From DATBIO01 sp036556965 (GTDB lineage Bacteria; Acidobacteriota; Vicinamibacteria; Fen-336), in the NCBI GenBank assembly GCA_036556965.1, contig DATBIO010000144.1:1-50300 (forward strand): DNA of 50,300 nucleotides, given 5' to 3'. Below the pieces are notes generated by a model. It did not search any database. It was not told where the DNA came from and worked only from the letters and a program-made list of their open reading frames with translations. The position numbers were made by a program, and so were the translations under genes. The stretch's first letter is position 1, and every line of letters starts with the position of its first letter. Shown one piece after another: positions 35,359 through 44,026 of this stretch.

Positions 35359-37989
35359 GTGCGCAACCCCGTCGCAGCGTACGCGGTGGCCCTGGCGGCC
35401 CTTGTCGCGGCCGTCCTCCTCCGCTGGCTGCTCGACCCCTTCATGGGCGATGCCTTCCCGCTGGTCACCCTGTTCGGCGCCGTCGCCGCCGCCACCTGGG
35501 TGGGCGGGTACCGCCCCGCCGTCGCCATGGCCATCGTCGGTTACCTGGCCTGCGACTACCTGTTCGTCGCGCCCCGGGGACGCCTTGCCCTGGACGACCT
35601 CGGCAAGGTCGTCGGGCTGGCCGCGTATCTCTTCACCTGCGCCCTCATCATCTACTTCGGCCAGGCCATGAGGACCGCCCAGGTCCGGGCCAGCGAGCAA
35701 GGCGAGCTGCTTCGGGTCACCCTCGGCAGCATCGGTGACGCGGTCATCGCCACCGACGTCGCCGGCCGCGTGACCTACCTCAACGCGGTGGCCGAGTCGC
35801 TGACCGGCTGGTCGCGGGCGGAGGCCCTGGCCCGGCCGCTGGAAGACGTCTTTCCCATCGTCAACGAGCAGACGCGCCGGCCCGTCGAGAGCCCCGCGGC
35901 GCGGGCGCTTCGGGAGGGGGTGGTGGTCGGCCTGGCGAACCACACGCTGCTGGTCCGGCGGGACGGCGGCGAGGTCCCCGTCGACGACAGCGCGGCCCCC
36001 ATCCGGGACGAGCACGGACACGTCACCGGATGCGTGCTGATCTTCCGCGACGTCACCGCGCAGCGCCGCGAGGAGCGGGAGAAGGCCGGCCGGCACCTGA
36101 CCGCCCGCCTGCTGGCCTCGATCGTCGAGTCCTCGGACGACGCCATCATCGGCAAGTCGCTGGACGGCGTCATCCAGAGCTGGAACGCGGCGGCCGAGCG
36201 GCTCTTCGGCCATACCGCGGAGCAGGCCGTGGGCCGGCACATCTCCCTCCTCATACCCGCGGAGCGCCTGGCGGAGGAGGACACGATCATCGCCCGCCTG
36301 AAGACCGGGCAGCGGATCGACCACCTCGAGACCGAGCGCCTCGGGGCCGACGGCCGGCGCATCCCGGTCTCCCTCACGATCTCGCCCATCAGGGACGACG
36401 CCGGCAACGTGGTCGGAGCCTCCACGATCGTGCGCGACGTCACCGACCGCCGGCGGGTCGAGGCCGAGCGCGAGAAGTTCGTCACCCTGGTCGAGAGCAG
36501 CACCGACTTCATCGCCATGTGCGACCTGGAGGGCGTCCCCTTCTTCGTCAACCGGGCGGGGCTCGAGATGGTCGGCCTGGACGACATCGAGCAGGCCCGC
36601 CGCACGCGGGTGCGGGACTTCTTCTTCCCGGAGGATCGGGCCAGGATCGTGGACACGTTCCTCCCCGCGGTCCTCGAAGAGGGCCACGGCGAGATCGAGG
36701 TCCGCTTCCGCCACTTCAAGACGGGCCAGGCCCTCTGGATGGCCTACAAGGTGCTGACGGTGACCGACGCCGCCGGGCGGCCGGTGGCCCTGGCCACGGT
36801 GAGCCAGGACGTCACCCAGCGGAAGCGGCTGGAGGACAACCTGCGAAGCCTGGCCGCCGACCTGTCCGAGGCCGCCCGCCGCAAGGACGAGTTCCTGGCC
36901 ATCCTCGCGCACGAGCTCAGGAACCCGCTGGCTCCGCTCAGCAACGCCGTGCAGGTCCTGCGGCGGGCGGGCGGCGACGAAGAGACCGTCCAGTCGGCCT
37001 CCGAGATGCTGGAGCGGCAGGTCCGCCAGATGACGCGCCTGGTGGACGACCTGCTCGACATGAGCCGCATCACCCAGGGCAAGATCGAGCTCCGCCGGGA
37101 GCGGGTCGCGCTCGCCCCCATCGTCGAACAGGCCATCGAAGCGGCGAGGGGTCTCTACCGGAGCATGGACCACGAGCTCACGGTGACGACGCCGGCCGCC
37201 CCGATCCACCTGGACGCCGACCCCACGCGCCTGGCCCAGGTGCTCGGCAACCTCCTGAACAACGCCGCCAAGTTCACGGAGAGGCACGGTCGCGTCTGGC
37301 TGACGGTCGAGCGCGAGGGCCCGCAGGCCGTCGTCCGCGTGCGCGACACGGGCATCGGGATCGCCGGCGAGCAGCTTCCGCGCCTGTTCGACATGTTCAT
37401 GCAGGGAGACACGTCGCTGGAGCGGTCGCGGGACGGGTTGGGCATCGGCTTGACGCTGGTCAAGACCCTGGTGGAGATGCACGGCGGGACGGTGGAGGTG
37501 CACAGCGACGGGCTGGGCCACGGCAGCGAGTTCGTCGTCCGCCTGCCGGCCCTGGAAGAGGCGTCCCCACCGCGGCCTCGGCCCGCGGCGGGCAAGGCGG
37601 CGCCGGCGCCGGGCCACCGCATCCTGATCGTGGACGACAACGAAGACGGCGCGGAGTCGCTGGCCATGATGCTGCAGCTCGGCGGCCACGAGACGCACAC
37701 CGCCCACGACGGCCTGGACGCCGTGGCGGCCGCCGAGCGGCTCCGCCCGCACGCGGTGCTGCTCGACATCGGCCTGCCGGGGCTGAACGGCTACGAGGTG
37801 TGCCGCCGCATCCGCGAGAACCCGTGGGGCAAGGACCTCGTGCTGGTGGCGGTGACCGGCTGGGGACAGGAAGCGGACCGCGCCCGGTCGCGGGACGCGG
37901 GCTTCGACGCGCACATCGTCAAGCCCGTCGATCCCGAGGCCCTCATGAAGCTGCTCTCCGACCTGCCGACGAGCACCGGCGCCGGCTGA
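35359..37989 (+). CDS. Membrane hybrid histidine kinase (DUF4118-PAS-PAS-PAS-HisKA-HATPase-REC)
   Basis: An 876-residue two-component sensor. The N terminus has a KdpD-like DUF4118 membrane block (helices within about residues 5-105), including GGYRPAVAM and DYLFVAPRG. Three PAS domains follow at about 118-235, 248-365 and 375-495. HisKA carries the phosphoacceptor His518 in LAHELRNPLAP. HATPase_c (about 620-735) has the N box NLLNNAAKFT and G boxes RDTGIGIAG and GLGIGLTLV. A receiver domain (about 755-870) has Asp803 and the switch Lys in IVKPVDP. GTG 35359 follows an AAGGAGAAG ribosome-binding site. No separate response regulator is adjacent; output is unknown. The preceding 214 bp hold no gene that I can see, and only a weak TTGTCA -35-like box. 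Confidence 0.93.
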   Translation: MRNPVAAYAVALAALVAAVLLRWLLDPFMGDAFPLVTLFGAVAAATWVGGYRPAVAMAIVGYLACDYLFVAPRGRLALDDLGKVVGLAAYLFTCALIIYFGQAMRTAQVRASEQGELLRVTLGSIGDAVIATDVAGRVTYLNAVAESLTGWSRAEALARPLEDVFPIVNEQTRRPVESPAARALREGVVVGLANHTLLVRRDGGEVPVDDSAAPIRDEHGHVTGCVLIFRDVTAQRREEREKAGRHLTARLLASIVESSDDAIIGKSLDGVIQSWNAAAERLFGHTAEQAVGRHISLLIPAERLAEEDTIIARLKTGQRIDHLETERLGADGRRIPVSLTISPIRDDAGNVVGASTIVRDVTDRRRVEAEREKFVTLVESSTDFIAMCDLEGVPFFVNRAGLEMVGLDDIEQARRTRVRDFFFPEDRARIVDTFLPAVLEEGHGEIEVRFRHFKTGQALWMAYKVLTVTDAAGRPVALATVSQDVTQRKRLEDNLRSLAADLSEAARRKDEFLAILAHELRNPLAPLSNAVQVLRRAGGDEETVQSASEMLERQVRQMTRLVDDLLDMSRITQGKIELRRERVALAPIVEQAIEAARGLYRSMDHELTVTTPAAPIHLDADPTRLAQVLGNLLNNAAKFTERHGRVWLTVEREGPQAVVRVRDTGIGIAGEQLPRLFDMFMQGDTSLERSRDGLGIGLTLVKTLVEMHGGTVEVHSDGLGHGSEFVVRLPALEEASPPRPRPAAGKAAPAPGHRILIVDDNEDGAESLAMMLQLGGHETHTAHDGLDAVAAAERLRPHAVLLDIGLPGLNGYEVCRRIRENPWGKDLVLVAVTGWGQEADRARSRDAGFDAHIVKPVDPEALMKLLSDLPTSTGAG

Positions 37990-37999
37990 CGCGCCGGCG
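37980..37999 (+). terminator. Small hairpin spanning the hybrid-kinase stop codon
   Basis: CGCCGGC (37980-37986) and GCCGGCG (37993-37999) form a 7-bp stem with a 6-nt loop that contains the stop codon. Position at the gene end suggests termination; high local GC makes chance pairing quite possible. Confidence 0.25.
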
Positions 38000-38022
38000 G
38001 CGGTCCCGGGGAGCCCGCGCGA

Positions 38023-38051
38023 TTGCCGCGCCGCCGGGCGGGGCATAGGAT
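38023..38051 (+). promoter_or_regulatory. Candidate promoter for the exported protein gene
   Basis: TTGCCG (38023-38028), a 17-bp spacer and TAGGAT (38046-38051). The ATG at 38060 is 8 nt beyond the -10, so the message would be nearly leaderless. Confidence 0.5.
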
Positions 38052-38059
38052 GCCGGGCC

Positions 38060-38587
38060 ATGCAGAGGACGACCTTTCGCGTGGGGCTGGCGGTGGTGGC
38101 CCTGGCCCTCTCCGCGTCGCGCGCCGCGGCGGGCGGCCCGAAGTGCTTCTCGGCGTCGCGCGAGGGCCACTGCGTGGTCGTGGAGCTCAACGGCCAGCGG
38201 AGCGCGAAGATCTCCAAGAAGACGAAGAAGGCGCTGAAGGACATGGGCGCCCTCGAGTACCACGGCGAAGAGGCGCGCTACGAGATCCCCGCTCCCGTCC
38301 GCGGCGCGCTGGACCTGCGCGCGGACTTCGTGCCGGAGGCGGCCTCCTTCTTCGGCGGAGGGGGCGAGTTCGAGGCCCAGGTCGTTCCCCTGGAGGGCCA
38401 GAGCCTGGACACCGACCGGCAGCGGGCGGCCGACCCCACGGTGCGCGTGGGCGGATCCCCCGTGGTGACGGAAGAGAACGTGCTCCGGGAGAACAGGCTG
38501 CCTCCGGGCAGGTACCTCATGGCCGTGCGGCTTCGCGGCCCGGCCAACTGGGACCGCCAGGTGGTGTTCTTCCAGGTGGTGGAGTGA
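38060..38587 (+). CDS. Exported protein of unknown function
   Basis: A 175-residue protein with a clear signal peptide (cleavage near ASRAAAG, about residue 24). The mature part has two cysteines near its start (KCFSASREGHC), a lysine-rich stretch (AKISKKTKKALKDMG) and then predicted beta strands ending RYLMAVRLRGPANWDRQVVFFQVVE. No known motif. It is probably periplasmic. It has its own promoter-like element and is followed about 50 nt downstream by a stable hairpin, so it looks monocistronic. Confidence 0.65.
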   Translation: MQRTTFRVGLAVVALALSASRAAAGGPKCFSASREGHCVVVELNGQRSAKISKKTKKALKDMGALEYHGEEARYEIPAPVRGALDLRADFVPEAASFFGGGGEFEAQVVPLEGQSLDTDRQRAADPTVRVGGSPVVTEENVLRENRLPPGRYLMAVRLRGPANWDRQVVFFQVVE

Positions 38588-38637
38588 GAGGCAGGGCCGA
38601 GCCTCGAAGCCTCGCGGGCCCGCGCTCGCCGGCGCGC

Positions 38638-38660
38638 GCGGCCGGCTGAGAGCCGGCCGC
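38638..38660 (+). terminator. 10-bp perfect GC hairpin after the exported-protein gene
   Basis: GCGGCCGGCT (38638-38647), loop GAG, AGCCGGCCGC (38651-38660). It lies 50 nt after the stop at 38587 and before the next gene. No U-tract follows. Confidence 0.5.
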
Positions 38661-38692
38661 AGACCCTCACGCACACGGCCTCGGGAAAGGCG

Positions 38693-41041
38693 TTGCCACT
38701 CAATTCCGCTGGCGTCGGGACGCCGGGTGACGCCCACCCGCGGGCCGGGGAGTACGCGGAGTTCCTCGGGCTCCGGTTCGCCTGCGCAACCAACGCGGCC
38801 AAGCGACACCTGTCCATCTGCGCGCTGCTCTGCCTTCTGCCCATGCCGGTACCCGCTCAAACCAGGGAGGCGGATCCTGCCAGGGACTCCGCCCTGGTGC
38901 TCGACTGGGCAGATCGCCTGATGGCCAACGACCCGAAGGTCCGGGCAACCGCCCGAGCCGCCCTGGTCCAGGGGGCGGGGCGTTCGCTGCCTCTGCTGAG
39001 ACGATTCCTCGATCGCGGCCGTGAAGACCTGGATGTCGAGACCCTCGAGATCATCAGGCGGATCGGTCCGCCGGCCATTCCGCTGCTGGTGGACCTGCTT
39101 CGCGACGAGCGGGTCTCCATCCGGCGCAGCGCCGTCGATGCCTTGATCGACCTGGCGCCCGATACAGGGCCGATTCAACCGGCGCTCCGACGGGCACTGA
39201 GAGACGAGGATTCACAGGTCGCGGGCGATGCCGCGCGTGCCCTGGGCGCTCTGGGCAAGGGGGCCGGTCCTTCGGTACGCGCCCTGGTCGAGACTCTCTC
39301 GCACGAGGATCCTTACGTCCGCATCTACGCGGCGGAGGCCCTGGCCTCCATCGGTCCGGGGGCAGGCGCGGCGACCAGGGATCTCGCCAGAGCCCTGGGC
39401 GATCCGATTCCCGGGGTAAGGTGGGCGGCGGGTGAAGCCCTCGCGAGCATCGGCCCGGCCGCGCACTCCGCCGTGCCGCAGTTGATCGAAGCCCTGAAGG
39501 ATGAGTTCCTCTATGTGCGCATCTGCGCGGCGGGTGCGCTGGGAAGCCTCGGGCCGAAGGCGCGGACGGCCCGTGAAGCGCTGAGAGCGGCCGCCAACGA
39601 TCCCACCATGCGTTACGAAGCGGAGTGGGCGCTCCATCGAATCGCCGGCGTCGCCTCCGGGGAGCCCGTCCTCTCACCCGTCGTGCCCGCGCCTTCCGTC
39701 GCGTCAGAACTCCAGACGACAGCGGCTCAGACGGGCAATCCTCCGGTTGACTGGGATACGACGACGGGCCGGAACATCGTCTGGAGCGTCGAGTTGGGAA
39801 GCGAGACGTTTGGCCGTCCCGTGGTTGCGGGCGACGCGGTCTATGTGGGTACCGACAACGCCAGGCGACGGAACCCCGCCTTTCCGGACGAGGGCGGCGT
39901 GCTCCTGGCCTTTGGCGCGACGGATGGCAGGTTCCTCTGGCAGGACGTGGCCCCGCGCGTGGAGCGCGGCCTGCGGGAGTTCCTGCTGCCTTCGACGACG
40001 AGCGCGCCGTACGTGGAAGGGAGCCGTTTGTACTACGTCACCGCCGAGTGCCAGCTCCGCAGCCTCGACACCCGGGGCTTCCGCGATGGCGAGGACAGCG
40101 GTCCGTATCGGGAAGAGGTCTCCAAGGACGACGCTGCCGCCGACATCGCCTGGGAGCTGGACATCTGCGGCCGCCTGGGCGTCTTTCCGCATGAAGCCAC
40201 CAACAGCGAAGTGCTGCCCGTGGGGGACCTGCTGATGGTCTCCACCTCCAACGGCCAGAACGAAGGCCATACGCGCGTCCCCTCGCCGCGCGCCCCGAGC
40301 CTGATCGCGGTGAACAAGCACTCGGGCGAAGTCGTCTGGCGCGCGATCGGCGCGGGCGCGCAGGTGTTGCACGGCCAGTGGTCGAGCCCGGTGGCGGCCA
40401 ACGTCAACGGGCGCATCCAGGTGCTCTTCGGCGGAGGAGACGGCTGGCTGCGCGCCTACGACGCAGCGTCGGGCCACGAAGTCTGGCGATTCGACGGCAA
40501 CCCGAAGGATGCCCGCTGGCTTCCGCGCCCCGGCGTCCTTTCGCGCAGCTCGATCATTGCTTCACCGGTCTTCGCCGACGGCCGCGTCTTCATTGCCATG
40601 GGGCAGAGTCCAGGGCACGGCAACGCACCTTCGCTGGTTCATGCCATCAGTCCCAACGGCCAGGGAGACGTCACCGGGAGCAGGCTCCTCTGGACTTCTC
40701 GGGAGGTCGGCCGCGTGGTGGGAACGCCCATCGCGAAGGACGGCCTGCTGTACGTAGGGGACCTGGGGGGAACGGTTCACTGCCTGGACGCGGCAACCGG
40801 CGCCCACCTCTGGAAGCACGAGACGCACGAGGCCATCTGGGGATGCCTCCTCCTGGCCGGCGACCGCCTCTACGTGGGTAACGTCGAAGGCAGCATGACC
40901 GTCCTTCGTGCCGGACGGCGAAAGGAGCTGCTGGCCCAGATCGAGATGGATGCGCCGCTCTATTCGCGTCCGGCCCTGATCGGCGATGCGCTCTATCTGG
41001 CCACCGCGCACCGGCTGTACCTCATCGCGGCACAGCCTTGA
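38693..41041 (+). CDS. Exported HEAT-repeat / PQQ-type beta-propeller protein
   Basis: A 782-residue protein. A hydrophobic stretch LSICALLCLLPMPVPAQ (about residues 40-56) looks like a signal peptide placed unusually far from the start. TTG 38693, preceded by GGAAAGG, is the only usable start in frame. Residues about 75-325 contain about seven HEAT-like repeats (VRIYAAEALASIGP, VRWAAGEALASIGP, VRICAAGALGSLGP). Residues about 345-782 form a PQQ-like quinoprotein propeller, with blades such as AYDAASGHEVWRFDG and CLDAATGAHLWKHE. The PQQ-binding residues of dehydrogenases are not evident, so a scaffold role is likely. Third codon positions look less GC-rich than in neighbours, hinting at transfer. 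Confidence 0.8.
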   Translation: MPLNSAGVGTPGDAHPRAGEYAEFLGLRFACATNAAKRHLSICALLCLLPMPVPAQTREADPARDSALVLDWADRLMANDPKVRATARAALVQGAGRSLPLLRRFLDRGREDLDVETLEIIRRIGPPAIPLLVDLLRDERVSIRRSAVDALIDLAPDTGPIQPALRRALRDEDSQVAGDAARALGALGKGAGPSVRALVETLSHEDPYVRIYAAEALASIGPGAGAATRDLARALGDPIPGVRWAAGEALASIGPAAHSAVPQLIEALKDEFLYVRICAAGALGSLGPKARTAREALRAAANDPTMRYEAEWALHRIAGVASGEPVLSPVVPAPSVASELQTTAAQTGNPPVDWDTTTGRNIVWSVELGSETFGRPVVAGDAVYVGTDNARRRNPAFPDEGGVLLAFGATDGRFLWQDVAPRVERGLREFLLPSTTSAPYVEGSRLYYVTAECQLRSLDTRGFRDGEDSGPYREEVSKDDAAADIAWELDICGRLGVFPHEATNSEVLPVGDLLMVSTSNGQNEGHTRVPSPRAPSLIAVNKHSGEVVWRAIGAGAQVLHGQWSSPVAANVNGRIQVLFGGGDGWLRAYDAASGHEVWRFDGNPKDARWLPRPGVLSRSSIIASPVFADGRVFIAMGQSPGHGNAPSLVHAISPNGQGDVTGSRLLWTSREVGRVVGTPIAKDGLLYVGDLGGTVHCLDAATGAHLWKHETHEAIWGCLLLAGDRLYVGNVEGSMTVLRAGRRKELLAQIEMDAPLYSRPALIGDALYLATAHRLYLIAAQP

Positions 41042-41094
41042 TCCCCAAGAACGGCAGTCATCCCGATGTTGGCCCGGCCGGGCCGATGCCGCCA

Positions 41095-41122
41095 GCGCCT
41101 CCAGGTGGTTGCCTGGAGGCGC
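41095..41122. terminator. 11-bp perfect hairpin between the propeller gene and tRNA-Sec
   Basis: GCGCCTCCAGG (41095-41105), a 6-nt loop, and CCTGGAGGCGC (41112-41122). It sits 53 nt after the plus-strand stop and 10 nt after the 3' end of the minus-strand tRNA gene, so it may end transcripts from both sides. No U-tract. Confidence 0.5.
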
Positions 41123-41132
41123 CTGGGTCCTG

Positions 41133-41231
41133 TGGCGGAAGCGGGTGGGAATCGAACCCACCGCCGCAGGTGTCAGCCTGCGGCCGGACGGCTTTGAAGG
41201 CCGCGCGGGTCACCAGACCCGAATCGCTTCC
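41133..41231 (-). tRNA. selC: tRNA-Sec (anticodon TCA)
   Basis: Read on the minus strand, a 99-nt tRNA with encoded CCA (41135-41133). The acceptor is GGAAGCG pairing with CGCTTCC, with a further A-C position that may extend it towards the 8-bp length usual in bacterial tRNA-Sec. The D arm has a 6-bp stem (CGGGTC/GACCCG) and a 4-nt loop, a hallmark of tRNA-Sec. The anticodon loop CTTCAAA carries TCA at 41197-41195. The long variable arm has an 8-bp stem (GCCGCAGG/CCTGCGGC, 41163-41184). The T arm is GTGGG-TTCGATT-CCCAC. It decodes UGA as selenocysteine when SelA, SelB and SelD are present; none of those is in this window. Confidence 0.95.
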
Positions 41232-41255
41232 GTTGCGGTTCCAGCTGCCCTCGGC

Positions 41256-41284
41256 ATGCTACGACGGCCGGGCAGGAACGGCGA
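41256..41284 (-). promoter_or_regulatory. Candidate promoter for tRNA-Sec
   Basis: On the minus strand, TCGCCG (41284-41279), a 17-bp spacer and TAGCAT (41261-41256), 24 nt before the tRNA 5' end. The remaining 41285-41447 shows no convincing gene or signal. Confidence 0.4.
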
Positions 41285-41447
41285 AGGGTGGGCGCTGCCT
41301 GCCCGTGTCGTTCCCCGTAAGCCCAAGCCGCCGAACGACGTAGGGACGCCCCCGCCTGGCCGCGGCCTGGCACAGCGCTTGCTCCTGGACACCAAGGACG
41401 ACCGCGGCCACGAGGGCCCGGTCCATTTTGCAGCGGGGCTTGAACAC

Positions 41448-42911
41448 ATGATCCGAGAAATGCGCACTCATGCCCGCGCCGCCGCCATCGCGGCCGCGCT
41501 CACGGTCGTGCCCGCCCTCGCGTCGGCCCAGACGTCGGAGATGCCGAAGCCGGGCTTCAACCTCTTCTCCATCGAGCAGGAGATGCAGCTCGGCCAGCAG
41601 GCCGCCCGCGACGCCGAGCGCCAGTTGCCCCTGCTCAGCGACCGCTCCGTGTCGGACTACGCGAACCGCATCGTGCAGGAGCTGGCCCGCACCGCACCGG
41701 GCCATCGCTACCCGTACCAGATCAAGGTCGTCAACGCCTCCGACATCAACGCCTTCGCGCTGCCCGGCGGCTACATGTACGTGAACCGCGGCCTCATCCA
41801 GGCCGTCCGCACGGAGGGCGAGCTGGCGGGCGTGCTGGCGCACGAGATGGCGCACGTCGCCCTGCGGCACGGGACGCACCAGGTCTCCAAGGCCTACGCC
41901 ACGCAGGCCGGCCTGGGCGTGCTGGGCGGCCTCCTCGGCATCGGCAACGGCCGCAGCCTCGGCGACCAGGTGCTCAACGTCTTCGGACAGGTGGGCCTCA
42001 TGGCGCTCTTCAACAAGTTCAGCCGCGACGCCGAGTACCAGGCCGACCTGGTGGGCGCGCGCATGATGCACGCCGCCGGCTGGAGCCCCAACGACATGTC
42101 GAGCTTCTTCGACCTGCTCCAGAGCCAGCGCTCGCGCAACCCGGGGGCGGTGGAGAGCTTCTTCGCCAGCCACCCCCCGCCCGCCGACCGGTCCACGCGC
42201 ATCCGGCGCGAGACGCAGGCCCTGGGCGCGGTGCCCGGGCGCACGCTGGGCGGCCTCAACGCCGCGCAGCAGGAGCTGCGCGGCCTGGGTCCCGCGCCCA
42301 CCATGGAGCAGATCGCGCGCGGGCAGGCGCCCAGCGGCCAGCCGCGCCCGCCCACCTACCGCGGCCGCGTGAGCGTGGAGCGGCCCTCCACGCGCTACCG
42401 CACCTTCGACCACGCCCGCGGCTACTTCAGCCTGAACTACCCGGACAACTGGCGGGTCTACCAGGGCAACGACGGCTTCGCCGTGACCCTGGCCCCCGAC
42501 GGCGGCGCCGTGCAGGACGCGGGCGGCAACACCAGCCTCATCTACGCCGTGATCGTGAACCACTACGACCCGTTCGACTCGGCCTCGGCCCGCGGGCGCA
42601 ACACGCTGGAGGCGGCCACCAACGACATCGTGGCCCAGGTCCGGAGCAGCAACCCGCACCTGCGCCTGGTGCGCAACTCCCAGCGCCGCCAGAACCTGGA
42701 CGGCGCGCCCGCCCTGTCCGTGGTCCTGGCCGGCCGCTCGCCGGTGACGGGCGAGGAGGAGCGCGTCACCGCCTTCACCCGCGAGCTCGAGGACGGGCAC
42801 GTGCTCTACGCCCTGTTCATCGCGCCCGGCCGCGACTACAACGTGTTCTCGCCCGCCTTCCAGCGGATCGTGGGCAGCCTCCGCGTGAACGACCGCTCCG
42901 TCCATCGGTGA
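41448..42911 (+). CDS. Exported M48-family metalloprotease with C-terminal extra domain
   Basis: A 487-residue protein with a signal peptide (AALTVVPALASAQ, cleavage near residue 28), so it is periplasmic. The M48 domain spans about residues 55-290. It has the zinc motif HEMAH (His132, Glu133, His136), the third-ligand region RDAEYQADLVGARMM, and INAFALPGGYMYVNRG, typical of BepA/LoiP-like proteases involved in outer-membrane protein quality control. After a linker, residues about 325-487 form a beta-rich PsbP-like domain (YFSLNYPDNWRVYQ). Two ATGs, 41448 and 41460, both give a signal peptide. The nearby Omp85/TamB gene makes an envelope-assembly role attractive, but that is inference. Confidence 0.9.
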   Translation: MIREMRTHARAAAIAAALTVVPALASAQTSEMPKPGFNLFSIEQEMQLGQQAARDAERQLPLLSDRSVSDYANRIVQELARTAPGHRYPYQIKVVNASDINAFALPGGYMYVNRGLIQAVRTEGELAGVLAHEMAHVALRHGTHQVSKAYATQAGLGVLGGLLGIGNGRSLGDQVLNVFGQVGLMALFNKFSRDAEYQADLVGARMMHAAGWSPNDMSSFFDLLQSQRSRNPGAVESFFASHPPPADRSTRIRRETQALGAVPGRTLGGLNAAQQELRGLGPAPTMEQIARGQAPSGQPRPPTYRGRVSVERPSTRYRTFDHARGYFSLNYPDNWRVYQGNDGFAVTLAPDGGAVQDAGGNTSLIYAVIVNHYDPFDSASARGRNTLEAATNDIVAQVRSSNPHLRLVRNSQRRQNLDGAPALSVVLAGRSPVTGEEERVTAFTRELEDGHVLYALFIAPGRDYNVFSPAFQRIVGSLRVNDRSVHR

Positions 42912-42951
42912 AATCGGCGCCGTCCGCCGCACGGCGGCTCCCCGCGCGCAG

Positions 42952-42957
42952 TAGCAT
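42952..42957 (+). promoter_or_regulatory. Candidate -10 box for egtD (TAGCAT)
   Basis: TAGCAT lies 10 nt before GTG 42968 and overlaps the alternative ATG at 42956. If used, transcription would begin after that ATG, which favours the GTG as the true start. Confidence 0.4.
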
Positions 42958-42967
42958 GGGGGCCGCC

Positions 42968-43951
42968 GTGCCCACCACCGATCCGCGCATCCAACGCGCC
43001 CGTCCCCCCGGGGACGAGCGCGCGGCCATGGCCGCGGAGGTGCGCGCCTCCCTGACCGCGCCCGTGCCGTGGCTGCCCAGCAAGTACTTCTACGACGAGC
43101 ACGGCAGCCGGCTGTTCGAGGAGATCACGCGCCTGCCCGAGTACTACCTGACCCGCACCGAGGTGGGCATCCTCGAGGACCGGGCCGACGCCATCGTGGC
43201 CGGGGTGGAGGCGGACGAGCTGGTCGAGCTGGGGGCGGGGGCGGGGCGCAAGATCCGCCTCGTGCTCGACGCCATGGCGCGCCGCGGCACCCTCCGCCGC
43301 CTGACCCTGCTCGACGTCCACGAGCAGGGCCTGCGCCTGGCCCTCGACGCGCTCGAGCGCGACTACCCCGGCCTCCACGGGCGCGCGGTGGTGGGCGACT
43401 TCACGGAGGACCTCGACAGCCTGGGCCCGGGCGGAGGCCGCCTGCTGGCCTTCCTCGGCAGCACCATCGGCAACCTCGAGCCGGCCGAGGTGCCGCGCTT
43501 CCTGCGCGCGGCGCGCGGCGGCCTGGACGAAGGCGACGCGCTGCTCCTGGGCGTGGACCTCGTCAAGGACCGGCGCCGCCTCGAGGCCGCCTACAACGAC
43601 TCCGCGGGGGTTACCGAGGCCTTCAACCTGAACCTGCTCTGCGTCCTCAACCGCGTGCTCGGCGCCGACTTCGAGCGCGGCGGCTGGCAGCACGTGGCCT
43701 TCTACGACGACGAGCGGGGCTGGATCGAGATGAGGCTGCGCTGCCGCCGCGCGGCGGAGGTGCACATCCCGGCCGCGGACCTCGAGCTGCGCTTCGCGCG
43801 CGGGGACGAGATCCGCACGGAGATCAGCTGCAAGTTCACCCGCGCCTCGCTCGAGGGATCCGCCCGCGGCACGGGCCTCGGCGTCACGGAGTGGCACGTC
43901 GACCGCGAGGAGCTCTTCGCCCTGGCCGTCCTGCGGCCGTCGCGCTCCTGA
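42968..43951 (+). CDS. egtD: L-histidine N-alpha-methyltransferase EgtD
   Basis: EgtD trimethylates histidine with S-adenosylmethionine to make hercynine, the first step of ergothioneine synthesis. The 327-residue protein has the family-typical SKYFYDEHGSRLFEEIT (about residues 37-53), LPEYYLTRTE, the AdoMet-binding ELGAGAGRK (about 85), FLGSTIGNLEP and the late GWIEMRL strand. GTG 42968 gives an N terminus (PTTDPRIQRAR) like other EgtD proteins; ATG 42956 would add four residues. The sulfoxide synthase gene egtB, often next to egtD, is not in the window. DUF2260-type homologues of EgtD with other roles exist, so the pathway call is slightly less sure than the family. Confidence 0.92.
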   Translation: MPTTDPRIQRARPPGDERAAMAAEVRASLTAPVPWLPSKYFYDEHGSRLFEEITRLPEYYLTRTEVGILEDRADAIVAGVEADELVELGAGAGRKIRLVLDAMARRGTLRRLTLLDVHEQGLRLALDALERDYPGLHGRAVVGDFTEDLDSLGPGGGRLLAFLGSTIGNLEPAEVPRFLRAARGGLDEGDALLLGVDLVKDRRRLEAAYNDSAGVTEAFNLNLLCVLNRVLGADFERGGWQHVAFYDDERGWIEMRLRCRRAAEVHIPAADLELRFARGDEIRTEISCKFTRASLEGSARGTGLGVTEWHVDREELFALAVLRPSRS

Positions 43952-43997
43952 ACCCGCCCAAAGACGCTAACTCGCTCACTGGCATGAATTAGCCCGC

Positions 43998-44003
43998 TAG
44001 ACT
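43998..44003 (+). promoter_or_regulatory. Candidate -10 box for the TamB-Omp85 gene (TAGACT)
   Basis: TAGACT, identical to the murA box, lies 23 nt before GTG 44027. A GAGGG ribosome-binding site (44018-44022) fits in between. Confidence 0.4.
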
Positions 44004-44026
44004 GTACGCGTGGGCCTGAGGGCGTC

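Noticed and set aside
41042..41132. Readthrough of the propeller gene's TGA as selenocysteine, given the tRNA-Sec nearby
   Set aside because: The extension would run straight into the hairpin and the tRNA gene and shows no protein-like sequence. I saw no other in-frame TGA with conserved flanks in the window.
41038..41343. Short plus-strand frames across the tRNA-Sec gene
   Set aside because: They overlap a structurally certain tRNA and have no homology.
43960..43998. Short inverted repeat GCTAA/TTAGC before the TamB-Omp85 gene as an operator
   Set aside because: Only 5-bp arms, compatible with chance.
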